From Chersky-806 sp038252255 (lineage in GTDB: Bacteria > Actinomycetota > Acidimicrobiia > IMCC26256 > JAENVU01), in the NCBI GenBank assembly GCA_038252255.1, contig JBBSAM010000012.1, positions 62,001 through 126,000 on the forward strand: DNA of 64,000 nt. Direction: 5' to 3'. Both the position numbers and the translations under genes were made by a program. The notes below the pieces were generated by a model. The model had not been told where the DNA came from. It did not search any database and saw only the letters and a list, made by a program, of their open reading frames with translations. Every line of letters begins with the position of its first letter. Positions within the stretch are counted from its first letter, which is position 1. Shown piece by piece: positions 8,155 through 17,236 of the stretch.

Positions 8155-9549
8155 TTAGCTCGTCTCCGGTGCGGGTGGCGCGGGCGCGGCCGCGCCGCCG
8201 TCGGCCGCCGGGAGGGGATCCGCGGCAGGGGCCGGCCGTACGAGTCGGGCCGACGCCACGTAGGAGACGGCGGCGGCGACGATGACGACCGGCATCAGCG
8301 TGATCCCGTCGGACGCGAGGAAGAGTGTGGTCAGCAGCACGGACGTCAGTGGGAGCCCGAGCATCGCCGTCGTCATCGCCGCCATGCCCATCGCGGCGCC
8401 GGCGGTCATCGGGAGGCCGGCGATGTGGGAGAGCGCGACACCTCCGGCCGCGCCGATGAACAGACCCGGGAAGACGGGGCCGCCGCGGAAGCTGCTCAGC
8501 GAGATGCCGTAGGCCAGCCCCTTGCAGGCGATGAGCAGCAGGAGCGCACCGACGGTCCAGCCCGCGGTGTTCTCGAGCAGCTGCGGTAACGCGTCCTGCC
8601 CGGAGAAGAGCACGTACGAAGCGCTGTGGTTCGTGGTCTCGGTGAAGAGCACCACGAGGCCACCGATGGCGAGCCCGGCGACCGGCGTGAACAGCAAGCT
8701 CCGGCGGCCGACGACCGGCCGGAGGGCCAGCCCGAGCCACTTGATCGCCGCGCCGAGCACCGCGGCGGCGACGCCGATCCCTATGGCCCAGAGGAACTCC
8801 ACGCCGGTGGGGGAGGCCGCGGTCGGGAGGTTCGAGACCTGGAGCGAGAACGTGCCGAACCCGGTCCAGCTGTCGAGCCCCACGAAGATGAGCGCGCCGA
8901 CCCCGGCCGCGAGCAGCCCCGGCATGAGGACGACGCCGAGCATCGCACCGCCCAGTCCGGCCGCCTCCATGAGCAGGAACGCACCCACGATCGGTGAACC
9001 GAGGAGGGTCGAGATCGCCGCGAAGCTCCCTGCGACACCCACGACCACCGCAGCCAACGGTGGCGCGTCGCGCTTGATGAGGTGCGTCGCGAGCACGCCC
9101 AGACCGCTGCCGATCGCGATGAGTGGTGCTTCGGGGCCGAGGACGGCGCCCAGGCTGAGCGTCGCGAACGCGGCGACGATGATGCCGGGCAGCTCGATCG
9201 GTGGGACCGCGCCGGCCGCGTGGAACCCGTCGGCCGGGGAGTGCCCGCCGGTTCCCGGGAGGTACTTGATCGCCGCGGCCACGAGCAGCCCGCTGAGCAC
9301 GAGCAGCGGCACCGGCCACCACGCGGGAGCGCCGTGGAACCCGAGGTCACCCGGCAGGGTGCGGAAGAGATACTCCTGGGACTCGGCGACCACCTTGAGG
9401 AAGAAGAAAGCGAACGCGGCGATGGGTGCGCCGATGATCGCCCCGATCACGAGCAGCGCGACGTAGCTCTTGCTCTGGAGGAGCTCCGCAGGATCGGGGA
9501 GGCCCTCCGGCGTCGGCGCGGCCGCTGGTGGCGATGGCTGGTCAGGCAT
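8155..9549 (-). CDS. ClC-family chloride channel or Cl-/H+ antiporter
   Basis: 464 residues from the ATG at 9549, with about ten hydrophobic helices. The conserved gating segment reads GAVLGPEAPLIAIG with Glu140, the equivalent of the ClC gating glutamate. The later SSFRGGPVFPGLFIGAAGG corresponds to the GxFxP selectivity loop. The first loop is GTGGHSPADGF instead of the common GSGIP, which marks a divergent subgroup. No C-terminal CBS domains are present; the tail is Ala/Pro rich. The start overlaps the stop of the upstream fusion gene by 8 nt (ATGCCTGA), so translation is probably coupled and expression depends on the palindrome D promoter. Confidence 0.88.
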   Translation of the reverse strand: MPDQPSPPAAAPTPEGLPDPAELLQSKSYVALLVIGAIIGAPIAAFAFFFLKVVAESQEYLFRTLPGDLGFHGAPAWWPVPLLVLSGLLVAAAIKYLPGTGGHSPADGFHAAGAVPPIELPGIIVAAFATLSLGAVLGPEAPLIAIGSGLGVLATHLIKRDAPPLAAVVVGVAGSFAAISTLLGSPIVGAFLLMEAAGLGGAMLGVVLMPGLLAAGVGALIFVGLDSWTGFGTFSLQVSNLPTAASPTGVEFLWAIGIGVAAAVLGAAIKWLGLALRPVVGRRSLLFTPVAGLAIGGLVVLFTETTNHSASYVLFSGQDALPQLLENTAGWTVGALLLLIACKGLAYGISLSSFRGGPVFPGLFIGAAGGVALSHIAGLPMTAGAAMGMAAMTTAMLGLPLTSVLLTTLFLASDGITLMPVVIVAAAVSYVASARLVRPAPAADPLPAADGGAAAPAPPAPETS

Positions 9550-11926
9550 ACCCGCGGCGGCGCAGCGCGTGGAGGGTGAAGAAGCCGAAGACGGGTGGAA
9601 GTGCGAAGGTGATCGTGCGGAACACGATGACCGAGGCGAGTGCAGGGTTCGTGGGAACGCCGAACGCGGTGAGGCCGGCCATGAGCGCGGCCTCCTGGAC
9701 CCCGATCCCACCCGGGACCGGCGCCAGGTTGCCGAGCATGCCCGCGCCGACCTGGACGACGATGAGCTGGGCGAAGCTCAGGTGCACGCCGAACGCGAGG
9801 AGGCAGAGCCCCAGCAGCGCCGGATAGATCAGGTTTCCCGCGGTGTCGCCGCCGATGAGCTGGACCCCCTTCTTCGGATTCCGGAGCACCGCCCAGATGT
9901 CGCGCAGCGCCCGCTTCACCGCCGGCACGACCTTGCCGCGCACCTTCGGGATGAGGAGCACGACGCCGATCAGTGCGGCGCCCACTGCGATCGCGCCCAG
10001 CGTGACACTCCCGCCCGTGTCGTAGGAATTGAGCGACGTTGCCGTGATCGACGCGGCGACGAGGAAGAGGATCATCTGGATCGCGCCGCCGACGCCGGTG
10101 CTGAGCACCATCGCGCTGCCGCCCGAGGCGATGGGCACGCCCTGCTTGTGCAGGTAGTCGAGCTGGAGCGCGGTGCCTCCGATGCCGTTCGGGGTGATGA
10201 GGTTCAAGAACGTGCAGGCGAGCTGGACGAGCACGGTCGGGACGAACGGGAGCTCGGCGTTGACGCAGCCCATGAGCGCGGTACCCCAGGCCGCCGGGAC
10301 GAGCGGGTAGAGGATGAGCGCGAGGACTGCCCAGCCCCAGACCGCGTGCTCGAACTCTTTCTGTACCGTCGCCCAATCGATGCCTTCGAGGCTCGGGATC
10401 GCGATCGCCAACGCCAGCAGCACGCCGGCGAGCATCCCGATGTTCACGAGGCTCAGGCGCTTCACCTTGAGGGGCGCGACGTCTTCCACGCCCGCGGCCG
10501 CCGCCGCATCGGTGCGCAGCTGCTTGAGGGTCTTGCCCAGGTGCTGCTCGCCCCGGCCGACCGCCTTCGGGAGTGCCGCCGGCTGCACGAGCGGGATCGC
10601 CGCGGCCACGCCGTCCTTTCCCACTGCCGCGATCGCCGTCGGGACGGCGCGGTCGTTCCCCACGATCAGCGCAGTCGTCGCGAGCAGCGCAGCGACGTCA
10701 CGGTTGCGCCAATAGTCGTCGGCGCCGACCACGGCGGCGCCGAGGTCGACGAAGCTGACGTTGCCACGGTCGACGAAGATGCGGTTCGGTTCGAGATCGC
10801 CATGCGTGACGCCCGCTCCATGGAGCTTCAGCACCTCGGCCCAGGTGGCGGCGAGGATCGGATCGGTGAGCGCGTCGCCTAGCTCTCCCAGCGGGCGCCC
10901 GGGCGGGACATCCGTCACGAGGAGCGCAACATCTGGTCCGGCGACGCCGGTCTTCAACACCGTAGGAGTGTGCACGCCCGCCTTCTCGGCGAGCATCAGC
11001 GCGTACGCGACGTGCTCCACTTGCTGGATCCGGCTTCCGAACATCGCGAGGCCCGGCTCCTTGTAGAGCAGCTTGTGCGCGACCTTCGCGGCGAGCTGGC
11101 CGTCGCGTTGGTCGCGGCCGAAGGCGATGACGCGCACCGGATCGCCCGACGTGAGCACCGCGTCCATCACCGTGGAGCGCGGGATGTCGATCTCGGACAC
11201 GCGGATGGTGGAAACGTCGAACCCGAGCTGATCGAGCGCGTCACGAATCTGCGCGGCCGACGGTCGCGCACTGGGTGCTCCGAAGGCAACATGCACGGCG
11301 GCGCCCACCGCGAGGCCGAGGAACAGGCCGCCCAGGACGTCAGAGGGCAGGCCGGTGCCGAGGTAGATGGCGGAGAGGCCGACGAGCAGGACCACCAGCA
11401 TCCCGGCGCGCCTGAGCGGGCGGATCAGGTACGGCGAGAGCGAGATGAGGAGTGCCGCGGCGACGGCCGCGGTGGCGGCGGGGAACGACGGGCCGTCACC
11501 CGTGCGGACGCTGATGCCGAGCGAGCTGGCCGAGTGGCTGCCGAGCAGGTCGTTCAGCCCCAGAGAGATCAGCCACGCTCCGCCGCCTGCAATCGCGGCA
11601 TCACGAGCCGCGGGGAGCCATCGCGCGAGCAGGAGCACCAGCACGAGGGCGATCACGAACCAGATCGAGCCGAGCGCGGCGAAGAAGTTCGCGACCCCTT
11701 CGAGCGCGTTCGGGAGGTCGTTCACGGTCTGGTAGAGGTTGGCGTCGACGTTGTTGCCCGCCTGGGCCCAGAGCCCGGCGAGCACGACACCCAGCACCCC
11801 GAAGATGAGGCGGCCGAGGTCGCCCCGGCGGCGCTCGGGTGTCGCGCGTTCCGCCGGAACGGCGGCGCTCCCCGACAGCGGGTCGACCGGGACGCTCGCT
11901 TCGATTGCGCTCGGACCGCCGGCCAT
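9542..11926 (-). CDS. PAP2-like / kinase-like / UPF0104 flippase-like fusion membrane protein
   Basis: 794 residues in three parts. Residues about 35-240 form a multi-helix region like PAP2 phosphatases (GPSFPAATAAVAAAL near 144, GLPSDVLGGLFLG near 189), but the SRxxxxxH-type catalytic set is not intact. Residues about 260-500 resemble a lipopolysaccharide-kinase/ABC1-like fold, with HGDLEPNRIFV near 374 and FVDLGAAV near 390. The last 280 residues are the lysylphosphatidylglycerol-synthase-like membrane region (NLITPNGIGGTALQLDYL, APVPGGIGVQEAALMAGL). Related mycobacterial-type fusions exist; their substrates are unknown to me. ATG 11926 has no Shine-Dalgarno but sits 6 nt after TACCGT, so it is probably leaderless. 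It heads an operon with the ClC gene. Confidence 0.82.
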   Translation of the reverse strand: MAGGPSAIEASVPVDPLSGSAAVPAERATPERRRGDLGRLIFGVLGVVLAGLWAQAGNNVDANLYQTVNDLPNALEGVANFFAALGSIWFVIALVLVLLLARWLPAARDAAIAGGGAWLISLGLNDLLGSHSASSLGISVRTGDGPSFPAATAAVAAALLISLSPYLIRPLRRAGMLVVLLVGLSAIYLGTGLPSDVLGGLFLGLAVGAAVHVAFGAPSARPSAAQIRDALDQLGFDVSTIRVSEIDIPRSTVMDAVLTSGDPVRVIAFGRDQRDGQLAAKVAHKLLYKEPGLAMFGSRIQQVEHVAYALMLAEKAGVHTPTVLKTGVAGPDVALLVTDVPPGRPLGELGDALTDPILAATWAEVLKLHGAGVTHGDLEPNRIFVDRGNVSFVDLGAAVVGADDYWRNRDVAALLATTALIVGNDRAVPTAIAAVGKDGVAAAIPLVQPAALPKAVGRGEQHLGKTLKQLRTDAAAAAGVEDVAPLKVKRLSLVNIGMLAGVLLALAIAIPSLEGIDWATVQKEFEHAVWGWAVLALILYPLVPAAWGTALMGCVNAELPFVPTVLVQLACTFLNLITPNGIGGTALQLDYLHKQGVPIASGGSAMVLSTGVGGAIQMILFLVAASITATSLNSYDTGGSVTLGAIAVGAALIGVVLLIPKVRGKVVPAVKRALRDIWAVLRNPKKGVQLIGGDTAGNLIYPALLGLCLLAFGVHLSFAQLIVVQVGAGMLGNLAPVPGGIGVQEAALMAGLTAFGVPTNPALASVIVFRTITFALPPVFGFFTLHALRRRGYA

Positions 11927-11932
11927 CGAGCG

Positions 11933-11979
11933 ACGGTAACCCGCGGATCGTTCCTCGCGCATCCGCCAGATGGGATGAA
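11933..11979 (-). promoter_or_regulatory. Regulon palindrome, site D, with -10 hexamer
   Basis: On the minus strand the core is TTCATCC-catct-GGCGGAT (11979-11961). TACCGT (11938-11933) starts 22 nt after it and six bases precede the ATG at 11926. This gives a leaderless promoter with the palindrome about 44 bp upstream of the start, the same geometry as site B. Confidence 0.62.
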
Positions 11980-12007
11980 GCACGCGCCTCGGATCGAAGC
12001 CCCGGAG

Positions 12008-12026
12008 ATCACCCCTTGTGGGTGAT
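12008..12026 (+). promoter_or_regulatory. Regulon palindrome, site E (upstream of the DUF7144 gene)
   Basis: ATCACCC-cttgt-GGGTGAT followed by GCC: a perfect 7-bp inverted repeat oriented toward the gene at 12091. It is 29 bp from site D in the same divergent region. No convincing -10 hexamer is seen at the expected distance. Confidence 0.6.
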
Positions 12027-12090
12027 GCCCGATCCGCCGGGCCATGCGTGAATGGACACCATTTCCCAATAAGCAAGACAGGGGGACGAC

Positions 12091-12480
12091 ATGGAACGAG
12101 TGTCTGGTTGGAAGATGTTCGCCGGGATCATGCTGATGATCGTCGGCTTCATGAACTGCTTCGACGGCCTTGTCGCGATCACGCAGAGCAACTACATCAG
12201 CCGGAACACCGGTGGGGCGTTGCCACTGACGAACAACGTCAAGAACTGGGGCTGGGTCGAGCTGATCATCGGGGTCATCATCGTGCTCGCGGCGTTTGGC
12301 GTGCTGTCGGGCGCGACGTGGGCCCGCGTCGTCGGCATCCTGGTCGCGAGCCTGAATCTGATGTTTCAGTTCGCGTACCTCGGGCACTATCAGTTCTGGT
12401 CGTTCACACTGATCCTGATCGACATCCTCGTGATCTACGGACTGGCTGCGCATGGTGGGCGCGAGTTCGAAGAGGTCTGA
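12091..12480 (+). CDS. DUF7144-type small membrane protein
   Basis: 129 residues with four hydrophobic helices and short polar loops. It starts GWKMFAGIMLMIVGFMNCFDGL and has the characteristic WGWVELIIGVIIVLAAFGVL and W.RVVGI segments of the actinobacterial DUF7144 family. An AGGGGGA ribosome-binding site precedes ATG 12091. It likely sits in the cytoplasmic membrane; no activity is known for the family. It is followed after 2 nt by a SnoaL-like gene, and palindrome E lies 65 bp upstream. Confidence 0.85.
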   Translation: MERVSGWKMFAGIMLMIVGFMNCFDGLVAITQSNYISRNTGGALPLTNNVKNWGWVELIIGVIIVLAAFGVLSGATWARVVGILVASLNLMFQFAYLGHYQFWSFTLILIDILVIYGLAAHGGREFEEV

Positions 12481-12482
12481 CG

Positions 12483-12911
12483 GTGACGGACACGGACCGC
12501 GCGGCGTGCCTGGTGCGCGCGATCGAAGCGACGGTTGCGGGTGACGCATCCGCCGTCGGTGAGCTCTTCACCGACGCGGTGGTCGGCTGGTCGCCGCCGG
12601 TCCGTGTCACGTCACGAGAGGAGCTGGCAGTCGAGCTAGAAGACCGTGATCACGCGTTCACGGACCTCGAGCTCTCGGTCAACCCGATCTCAGTCTGTCC
12701 CGACTCGGCGTGCGTCGAATGGGTGGCAACCGCGCTGCACTCCGGGCCCTACCCGGTGAGCGAGAGCCGGATGATCCCGCCGACCGGAAAGCGGATCACG
12801 TTGCACGGAGTGTCGGTGGCGGACTTCGACGGGAATCGCATCCGCTCGTTCCGCCATTACTGGGACGAGATCGAGCTGCTCGACGCGCTCGGCCTCTTGC
12901 AGCATGACTGA
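12483..12911 (+). CDS. SnoaL-like / nuclear transport factor 2 fold protein
   Basis: 142 residues starting with GTG 12483, two bases after the DUF7144 stop, so translation is coupled. The sequence has the helix-helix-sheet pattern of SnoaL-like proteins: ACLVRAIEATVAGDASAVGELFTDAV, a middle region of alternating strands, and the typical end IRSFRHYWDEIELLDALGL. Such proteins are small ligand-binding domains or cyclases/isomerases. No specific catalytic residues can be assigned here. The conserved W-P near residue 37 and the DEIELLDALG tail are common in uncharacterised actinobacterial members. Confidence 0.75.
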   Translation: MTDTDRAACLVRAIEATVAGDASAVGELFTDAVVGWSPPVRVTSREELAVELEDRDHAFTDLELSVNPISVCPDSACVEWVATALHSGPYPVSESRMIPPTGKRITLHGVSVADFDGNRIRSFRHYWDEIELLDALGLLQHD

Positions 12912-13017
12912 TGCCTGACTCGCCGAAGACGACATATCGGACAAACTTTGGGCTGTGGCCTCGCGCGCTCTATGTTGCTCGTGTGAACTCAGCATCCGGG
13001 CAGGACGCGAGCGGCAG

Positions 13018-15282
13018 GTGAGCGCGGTCACGGACGCGCTCGGCGCGTCCGCGCGGCCAAGGCCCGACCGGGGCCTGCGCGCACTCGCACCGTTCGACTC
13101 CAAGCTGCGCATCGCGGAGATCCGGCCTGGCCTCGTGGCCCGGCCCGCGCTGGTCGATCGGCTGCGCGCCGGGCCGCCGGTCGCGCTCATCTCGGGCCCG
13201 GCCGGGTCCGGCAAGACCACGCTGCTCGCGCAATGGGCCGCGGCGGACGAGCGACCTTTCGCGTGGCTGACGGTGACGGAGTCGGACAACGACCTCGCCG
13301 TGCTCACCGCGTACCTGGCCCGTGCGCTCGACTCCGTCGATCCCCTCGCGGCCGAGGCTCTCGCCGGCCTGACCGTGCGTGGCGCGGACGGGACCACGGT
13401 GCTCATGCCCCGGCTCGGGCGGGCCCTGTTCGAGAGCACGACGCCCTTGGTCCTCGTGCTCGACGACGTGCACCTCCTGACCGCGCCGAAGTGCCAGGCC
13501 GCGCTCGCGGTGCTCGTCTCGCATCTCCCGTCCGGATCCCAGATCGGGCTGGCCGGTCGCGGCGAGTCGGCGATCCCGCGGGCGCGCCTGCGGGCGCAGC
13601 GCGACCTCGTCGAGATCGGCCCGGCGCAGCTGGCGCTCGGCACAGAGGAAGGGGCCGCGCTGGTTCGGCTCGCCGGTGTGGACCTGGACGACCGCTCGGC
13701 GGCATCGCTCGTCCAACGCACCGAGGGTTGGGCGGCCGGCCTGTATCTCGCCGCGCTCGCGCTACGGGACCATCCCGAGCCGACCGCGGCGGCCCGCGGC
13801 TTCTCCGGCGACGACCGGGTCGTCGCCGACTACCTCCGGTACGAGCTGCTCACGATGTTCCCCGAGTCGCTGGTGCAGTTCCTGAGCCGCACGTCCGTGC
13901 TCGAAGAGCTGTCCGGACCGCTGTGCGACGCGGTGCTCGAGTCTTCGGGTTCGCAGGACACGTTGGAGGAGCTGGAGCGTTCCAACCTGTTCGTCGTCCC
14001 GCTCGACCGCACCCGCGATCACTTTCGCTACCACCACCTCTTCGGCGACCTGCTGCGCGCCGAGCTCCGCCACCGCGAGCCGGATCTGCAGCCGGTGCTC
14101 CACGCACGGGCGAGTCGCTGGTACGAGGAGCACGGCGATACCGAGGGGGCGGTCCGGCACGCCTGCCGTGGCGGGGATGTGGGCCGGGCCGCGAACCTGA
14201 TCTGGCGCGTGGCCCCGTACTACCTGGGCTCCGGGCGCGATCTCACCATCACCCGCTGGCTGGAAGGCTTCAGCCTCGAGGAGATCGCCGCGCACCCACC
14301 GCTTGCCCTCGCCGCGGCCTGGTGCTGCGTCATCGCGCAACGCAGCGAGCCCATCGGCCAGTGGGTGAAGATGGCGAGTCGCGGAGATCTCGATGCCGCC
14401 TTGCCGGATGGCACGCCGCTCGGGTCCACGATCGCACTGCTCGAAGCGCTCATCGCGGAACACGGGCTGTCGCGTAGCGCGCAAGCCGCGGCGCGGTCGT
14501 TTGCGCTGGACATCGAGTCCAGTCCCTTCCGCTCGATCGCGTGCTCGACCGAAGGAACCTGCCTGCGCCTGCTCGGGCGCCCGGAGGCGGCGAGGGCACG
14601 GCTCCAGGAAGGGGTGACGCTGAGCGCGTTCGTGCCGGGTGCAGTCAGCCTGTCGTTCGCCGAGCTCGCGCTGATCTCCATCGAGGTCGGCGATTGGTCC
14701 GATGCCGAACGCAACCTCGAGCGCGCGCTCGACCTCATGGAGCGTCACGATCTCTTCGAGCGGCCGGCGCAAGCGATCGTCCTGGCCGTCTCCGCACTCG
14801 TGCTCGCTCATCACGGAGCGGCTGCCGACGCGCGCAGCGAGGCGCACCGGACCCGCCGGCTGCTTTCGATGCTGAACTACACCATGCCCTGGATGGGGAT
14901 CGAGGCCCGGCTGGTGCTGGCGAGGGCCGAGCTGGCCCTGGGCGATGTCGCGGCCGCCCGGGTGCTCGAGATCGAGTCCGGGGACCTGCTCCAGCGCTTC
15001 CCCGATCCGGGCACGCTCCCGGACGAGCAGGAGAAGGTCGCGAAGGCGATCCAGTCCGTCTCCGGCCCGGTCGGCCAGGGTGTCGTCCCGTTGACCACCG
15101 CCGAGCTCCGGGTGCTGCAATACCTCCCGACGCACTTGAGCTTCCAGGCAATCGCGCAAGACCTGTTCGTGTCGCGCAACACGGTGAAGACACAGGCGAT
15201 CGCGATCTACCGCAAGCTGGGCGTCTCGTCGCGCGGTGACGCGGTGTCGAGCGCGGTCGAGCTCGGACTGCTCGAAGACTGA
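13018..15282 (+). CDS. LuxR-family transcriptional regulator, MalT/LAL type
   Basis: About 754 residues if it starts at GTG 13018; the frame is open back to 12955 but that stretch is Cys-rich and unlikely. An N-terminal STAND-type ATPase has Walker A GPAGSGKTTLL (about 60) and Walker B LVLVLDDVH. Helical TPR-like repeats fill the middle. A C-terminal LuxR helix-turn-helix follows from about 690 (LTTAELRVLQYL, FVSRNTVKTQAIAIYRKLGV). MalT-type proteins are ligand- and ATP-dependent activators. No partner is encoded next to it; it lies between palindromes E and F and is therefore a candidate, unproven, regulator of that palindrome regulon. It converges with the GH15 gene. Confidence 0.88.
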   Translation: MSAVTDALGASARPRPDRGLRALAPFDSKLRIAEIRPGLVARPALVDRLRAGPPVALISGPAGSGKTTLLAQWAAADERPFAWLTVTESDNDLAVLTAYLARALDSVDPLAAEALAGLTVRGADGTTVLMPRLGRALFESTTPLVLVLDDVHLLTAPKCQAALAVLVSHLPSGSQIGLAGRGESAIPRARLRAQRDLVEIGPAQLALGTEEGAALVRLAGVDLDDRSAASLVQRTEGWAAGLYLAALALRDHPEPTAAARGFSGDDRVVADYLRYELLTMFPESLVQFLSRTSVLEELSGPLCDAVLESSGSQDTLEELERSNLFVVPLDRTRDHFRYHHLFGDLLRAELRHREPDLQPVLHARASRWYEEHGDTEGAVRHACRGGDVGRAANLIWRVAPYYLGSGRDLTITRWLEGFSLEEIAAHPPLALAAAWCCVIAQRSEPIGQWVKMASRGDLDAALPDGTPLGSTIALLEALIAEHGLSRSAQAAARSFALDIESSPFRSIACSTEGTCLRLLGRPEAARARLQEGVTLSAFVPGAVSLSFAELALISIEVGDWSDAERNLERALDLMERHDLFERPAQAIVLAVSALVLAHHGAAADARSEAHRTRRLLSMLNYTMPWMGIEARLVLARAELALGDVAAARVLEIESGDLLQRFPDPGTLPDEQEKVAKAIQSVSGPVGQGVVPLTTAELRVLQYLPTHLSFQAIAQDLFVSRNTVKTQAIAIYRKLGVSSRGDAVSSAVELGLLED

Positions 15283-15306
15283 ACGAGGATTGCCGGCCGC
15301 GACCGG

Positions 15307-17151
15307 TCAGTCGTCGTCGGGCTCCGCTTCGATCAGCCGGTTGGCGGCGTCGATCAGGGCGAGGTGGGTGAACGCCTGGGGGAAGTTCCCGAGGTGCTGG
15401 CCCGTGGTGGTGTCGATCTCCTCGGCGTAGAGCAGCAACGGACCGGCGAACGACAGCAGCTTCTCGAAGAGCTTCTGGGCGCGTTCGACCTGGTCGATCA
15501 GCGCGAGCGAAGAGACGAGCCAGAACGAGCAGATCGTGAACGTCCCTTCTTCACCCGACAGCCCGTCGTCGGTCTGGCCCACCCGGTACCGCAGCACGAG
15601 GTCGTCCTTCGTGAGCTCATCGGCGATCGCGATCACGGTGGCCCTGACGCGCTCGTCGGTCGGCGGCAGGAAGCCCATGATCGGGATCAGCAGCAGGGAC
15701 GCGTCGAGGTCGTCGGTGTCGTAGTGCTGGCGGAAGACCCCGCGATCGCTGAGGCCCTTCTGGCAGATCTCCGCCTGCATGTCGTCGGCAGCCTGTCGCC
15801 ATCGCTGCGCTCGCTCGGTGTCCGTGCGGACGTGCGCGAGACGCGCGCCACGGTCCGCGGCCACCCAGCACATGACCTTCGACGCAACGAAGTGCTTCGG
15901 CTCTCCACGCATCTCCCAGATGCCCTGGTCGGGTTCGGGGAACTTCTTGATCGCGGTGTCCACCAGGCTCGCGATTCCCTCCCACACGGGTTTCGCGATC
16001 TGGCCGCCGTTGCGCTGATGCTCGGCCACCGAGTCGAGGAGCATCCCCCAGACGTCGTGCTGCTGTTGGTTGTAGGCACCGTTGCCGATGCGCACGGGAC
16101 GAGCCCCGCCGTAGCCCGTGAGGTGGTCGAGGGTGCTCTCGGTCAGGTCGGTCTCGCCGCCGATCCCGTACATGATCTGCATCTCGAAGCCCTGGCCGGC
16201 CCTGCCGCTCACCACGTCCAGGATGAAGGCGAAGTACTCGAAGGCTTCCCAGTCGAAGCCCAGCGCGTGCAGGGCGCGGAGCATGAACGCGGTGTCGCGG
16301 ATCCAGGTGTAGCGGTAGTCCCAGTTCCGCTCGCCGCCGGGGGTCTCGGGCAGCGATGTGGTTCCCGCGGCCATGATCGCCCCGGTGGGTGCGTAGCTCA
16401 GCCCCTTCAGCGCGAGGGCGCTGCGTTCGATGTACGGCCGGAAGCGGTGGTCGGGGAAGTCGGCCATGCTCAACCAGTCCCGCCAGAACTCCTCAGTGGA
16501 GGCGACCTGCTGGTTCGCCTCTTCCATGGTGGTCGGAGGACGCCCGCCCCAGGAGAGCGCGACGAACGAGGACTCGCCGTGCTCGAGCGTCGTGCGCCCG
16601 TAGCTGCGCGCACCGAGGACTCCCAACGCGATGCTGCTGTCCATCTGCAACGTGAGGTCGCCGCATCGCACCGAGAGCTGCGCGTACCCCTCGTCGCCGT
16701 AGCTCCACGCACCCTGTTCCCGCCCATAGTCGAACAGCGGTACGCAGTTGATGACGACCTCCACCCGACCGCTGAAACAGGTCGCGGTGCGCAGCAGTGT
16801 CCCCTGCGCGGCCATGTCTCCCGGTACGCGCTTGTAGTCGGCTCGGCGCCGGTGCGTGTCGGGCGGACCCATGACGAGGAGATCACGCACGGTGAGCCAC
16901 CCGGTCGGCGTGTGCCAGGTGGTCTCGAGCACCATCGTCCCCGGCACGTAGCGCCGCTGGTCGGGGACCATCGCGTGCGACGGACCGAACCGGAACATTC
17001 CCGCCGAACGGTCGAGGAGGGCACCGAACACGCTCGGTGAATCGGGGCGGGGGAGGCACAGCCATTCGATGGAGCCGTCGGGTGCGACGAGGGTGCTGAT
17101 CTCGCAGTCGGAGAGAAAGGAGTACTCGGCTATCGGCGGGAACATGGTCAT
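15307..17151 (-). CDS. Glycoside hydrolase family 15, trehalase-like
   Basis: 614 residues. The N-terminal domain (IAEYSFLSDCEISTLVAPDGSIEWLCLPRPDS) and the (alpha/alpha)6 barrel are typical of actinobacterial GH15 enzymes, which include mycobacterial-type trehalases as well as glucoamylase-like proteins. Expected catalytic glutamates lie in QGIWEMRGEPKHF (about 412) and SGEEGTFTICSFWLV (about 533). RNWDYRYTWIRDTAFML is the conserved substrate-site block. No signal peptide is present, so it acts in the cytoplasm, probably on trehalose or alpha-glucans. It is divergent from an SDR; palindrome F lies between them. Assignment to trehalase rather than glucoamylase is inference. Confidence 0.88.
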   Translation of the reverse strand: MTMFPPIAEYSFLSDCEISTLVAPDGSIEWLCLPRPDSPSVFGALLDRSAGMFRFGPSHAMVPDQRRYVPGTMVLETTWHTPTGWLTVRDLLVMGPPDTHRRRADYKRVPGDMAAQGTLLRTATCFSGRVEVVINCVPLFDYGREQGAWSYGDEGYAQLSVRCGDLTLQMDSSIALGVLGARSYGRTTLEHGESSFVALSWGGRPPTTMEEANQQVASTEEFWRDWLSMADFPDHRFRPYIERSALALKGLSYAPTGAIMAAGTTSLPETPGGERNWDYRYTWIRDTAFMLRALHALGFDWEAFEYFAFILDVVSGRAGQGFEMQIMYGIGGETDLTESTLDHLTGYGGARPVRIGNGAYNQQQHDVWGMLLDSVAEHQRNGGQIAKPVWEGIASLVDTAIKKFPEPDQGIWEMRGEPKHFVASKVMCWVAADRGARLAHVRTDTERAQRWRQAADDMQAEICQKGLSDRGVFRQHYDTDDLDASLLLIPIMGFLPPTDERVRATVIAIADELTKDDLVLRYRVGQTDDGLSGEEGTFTICSFWLVSSLALIDQVERAQKLFEKLLSFAGPLLLYAEEIDTTTGQHLGNFPQAFTHLALIDAANRLIEAEPDDD

Positions 17152-17236
17152 GCGGTTCCAGGACCCCCTCGAGTGTCGCGGACAGAGCGCTCAGTTCGGC
17201 CGGTCCGATCCGATCCTGAGCCAGAAGTGAGCCGAG

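Noticed and set aside
12955..13017. N-terminal extension of the LuxR regulator
   Set aside because: The extra 21 residues are Cys/Arg-rich and unlike MalT-type starts; GTG 13018 is a more reasonable start.
15364..17040. 558-codon rightward frame opposite the GH15 gene
   Set aside because: GH15 catalytic motifs are on the minus strand. The antisense frame is His/Val/Arg-rich with no recognisable domain.
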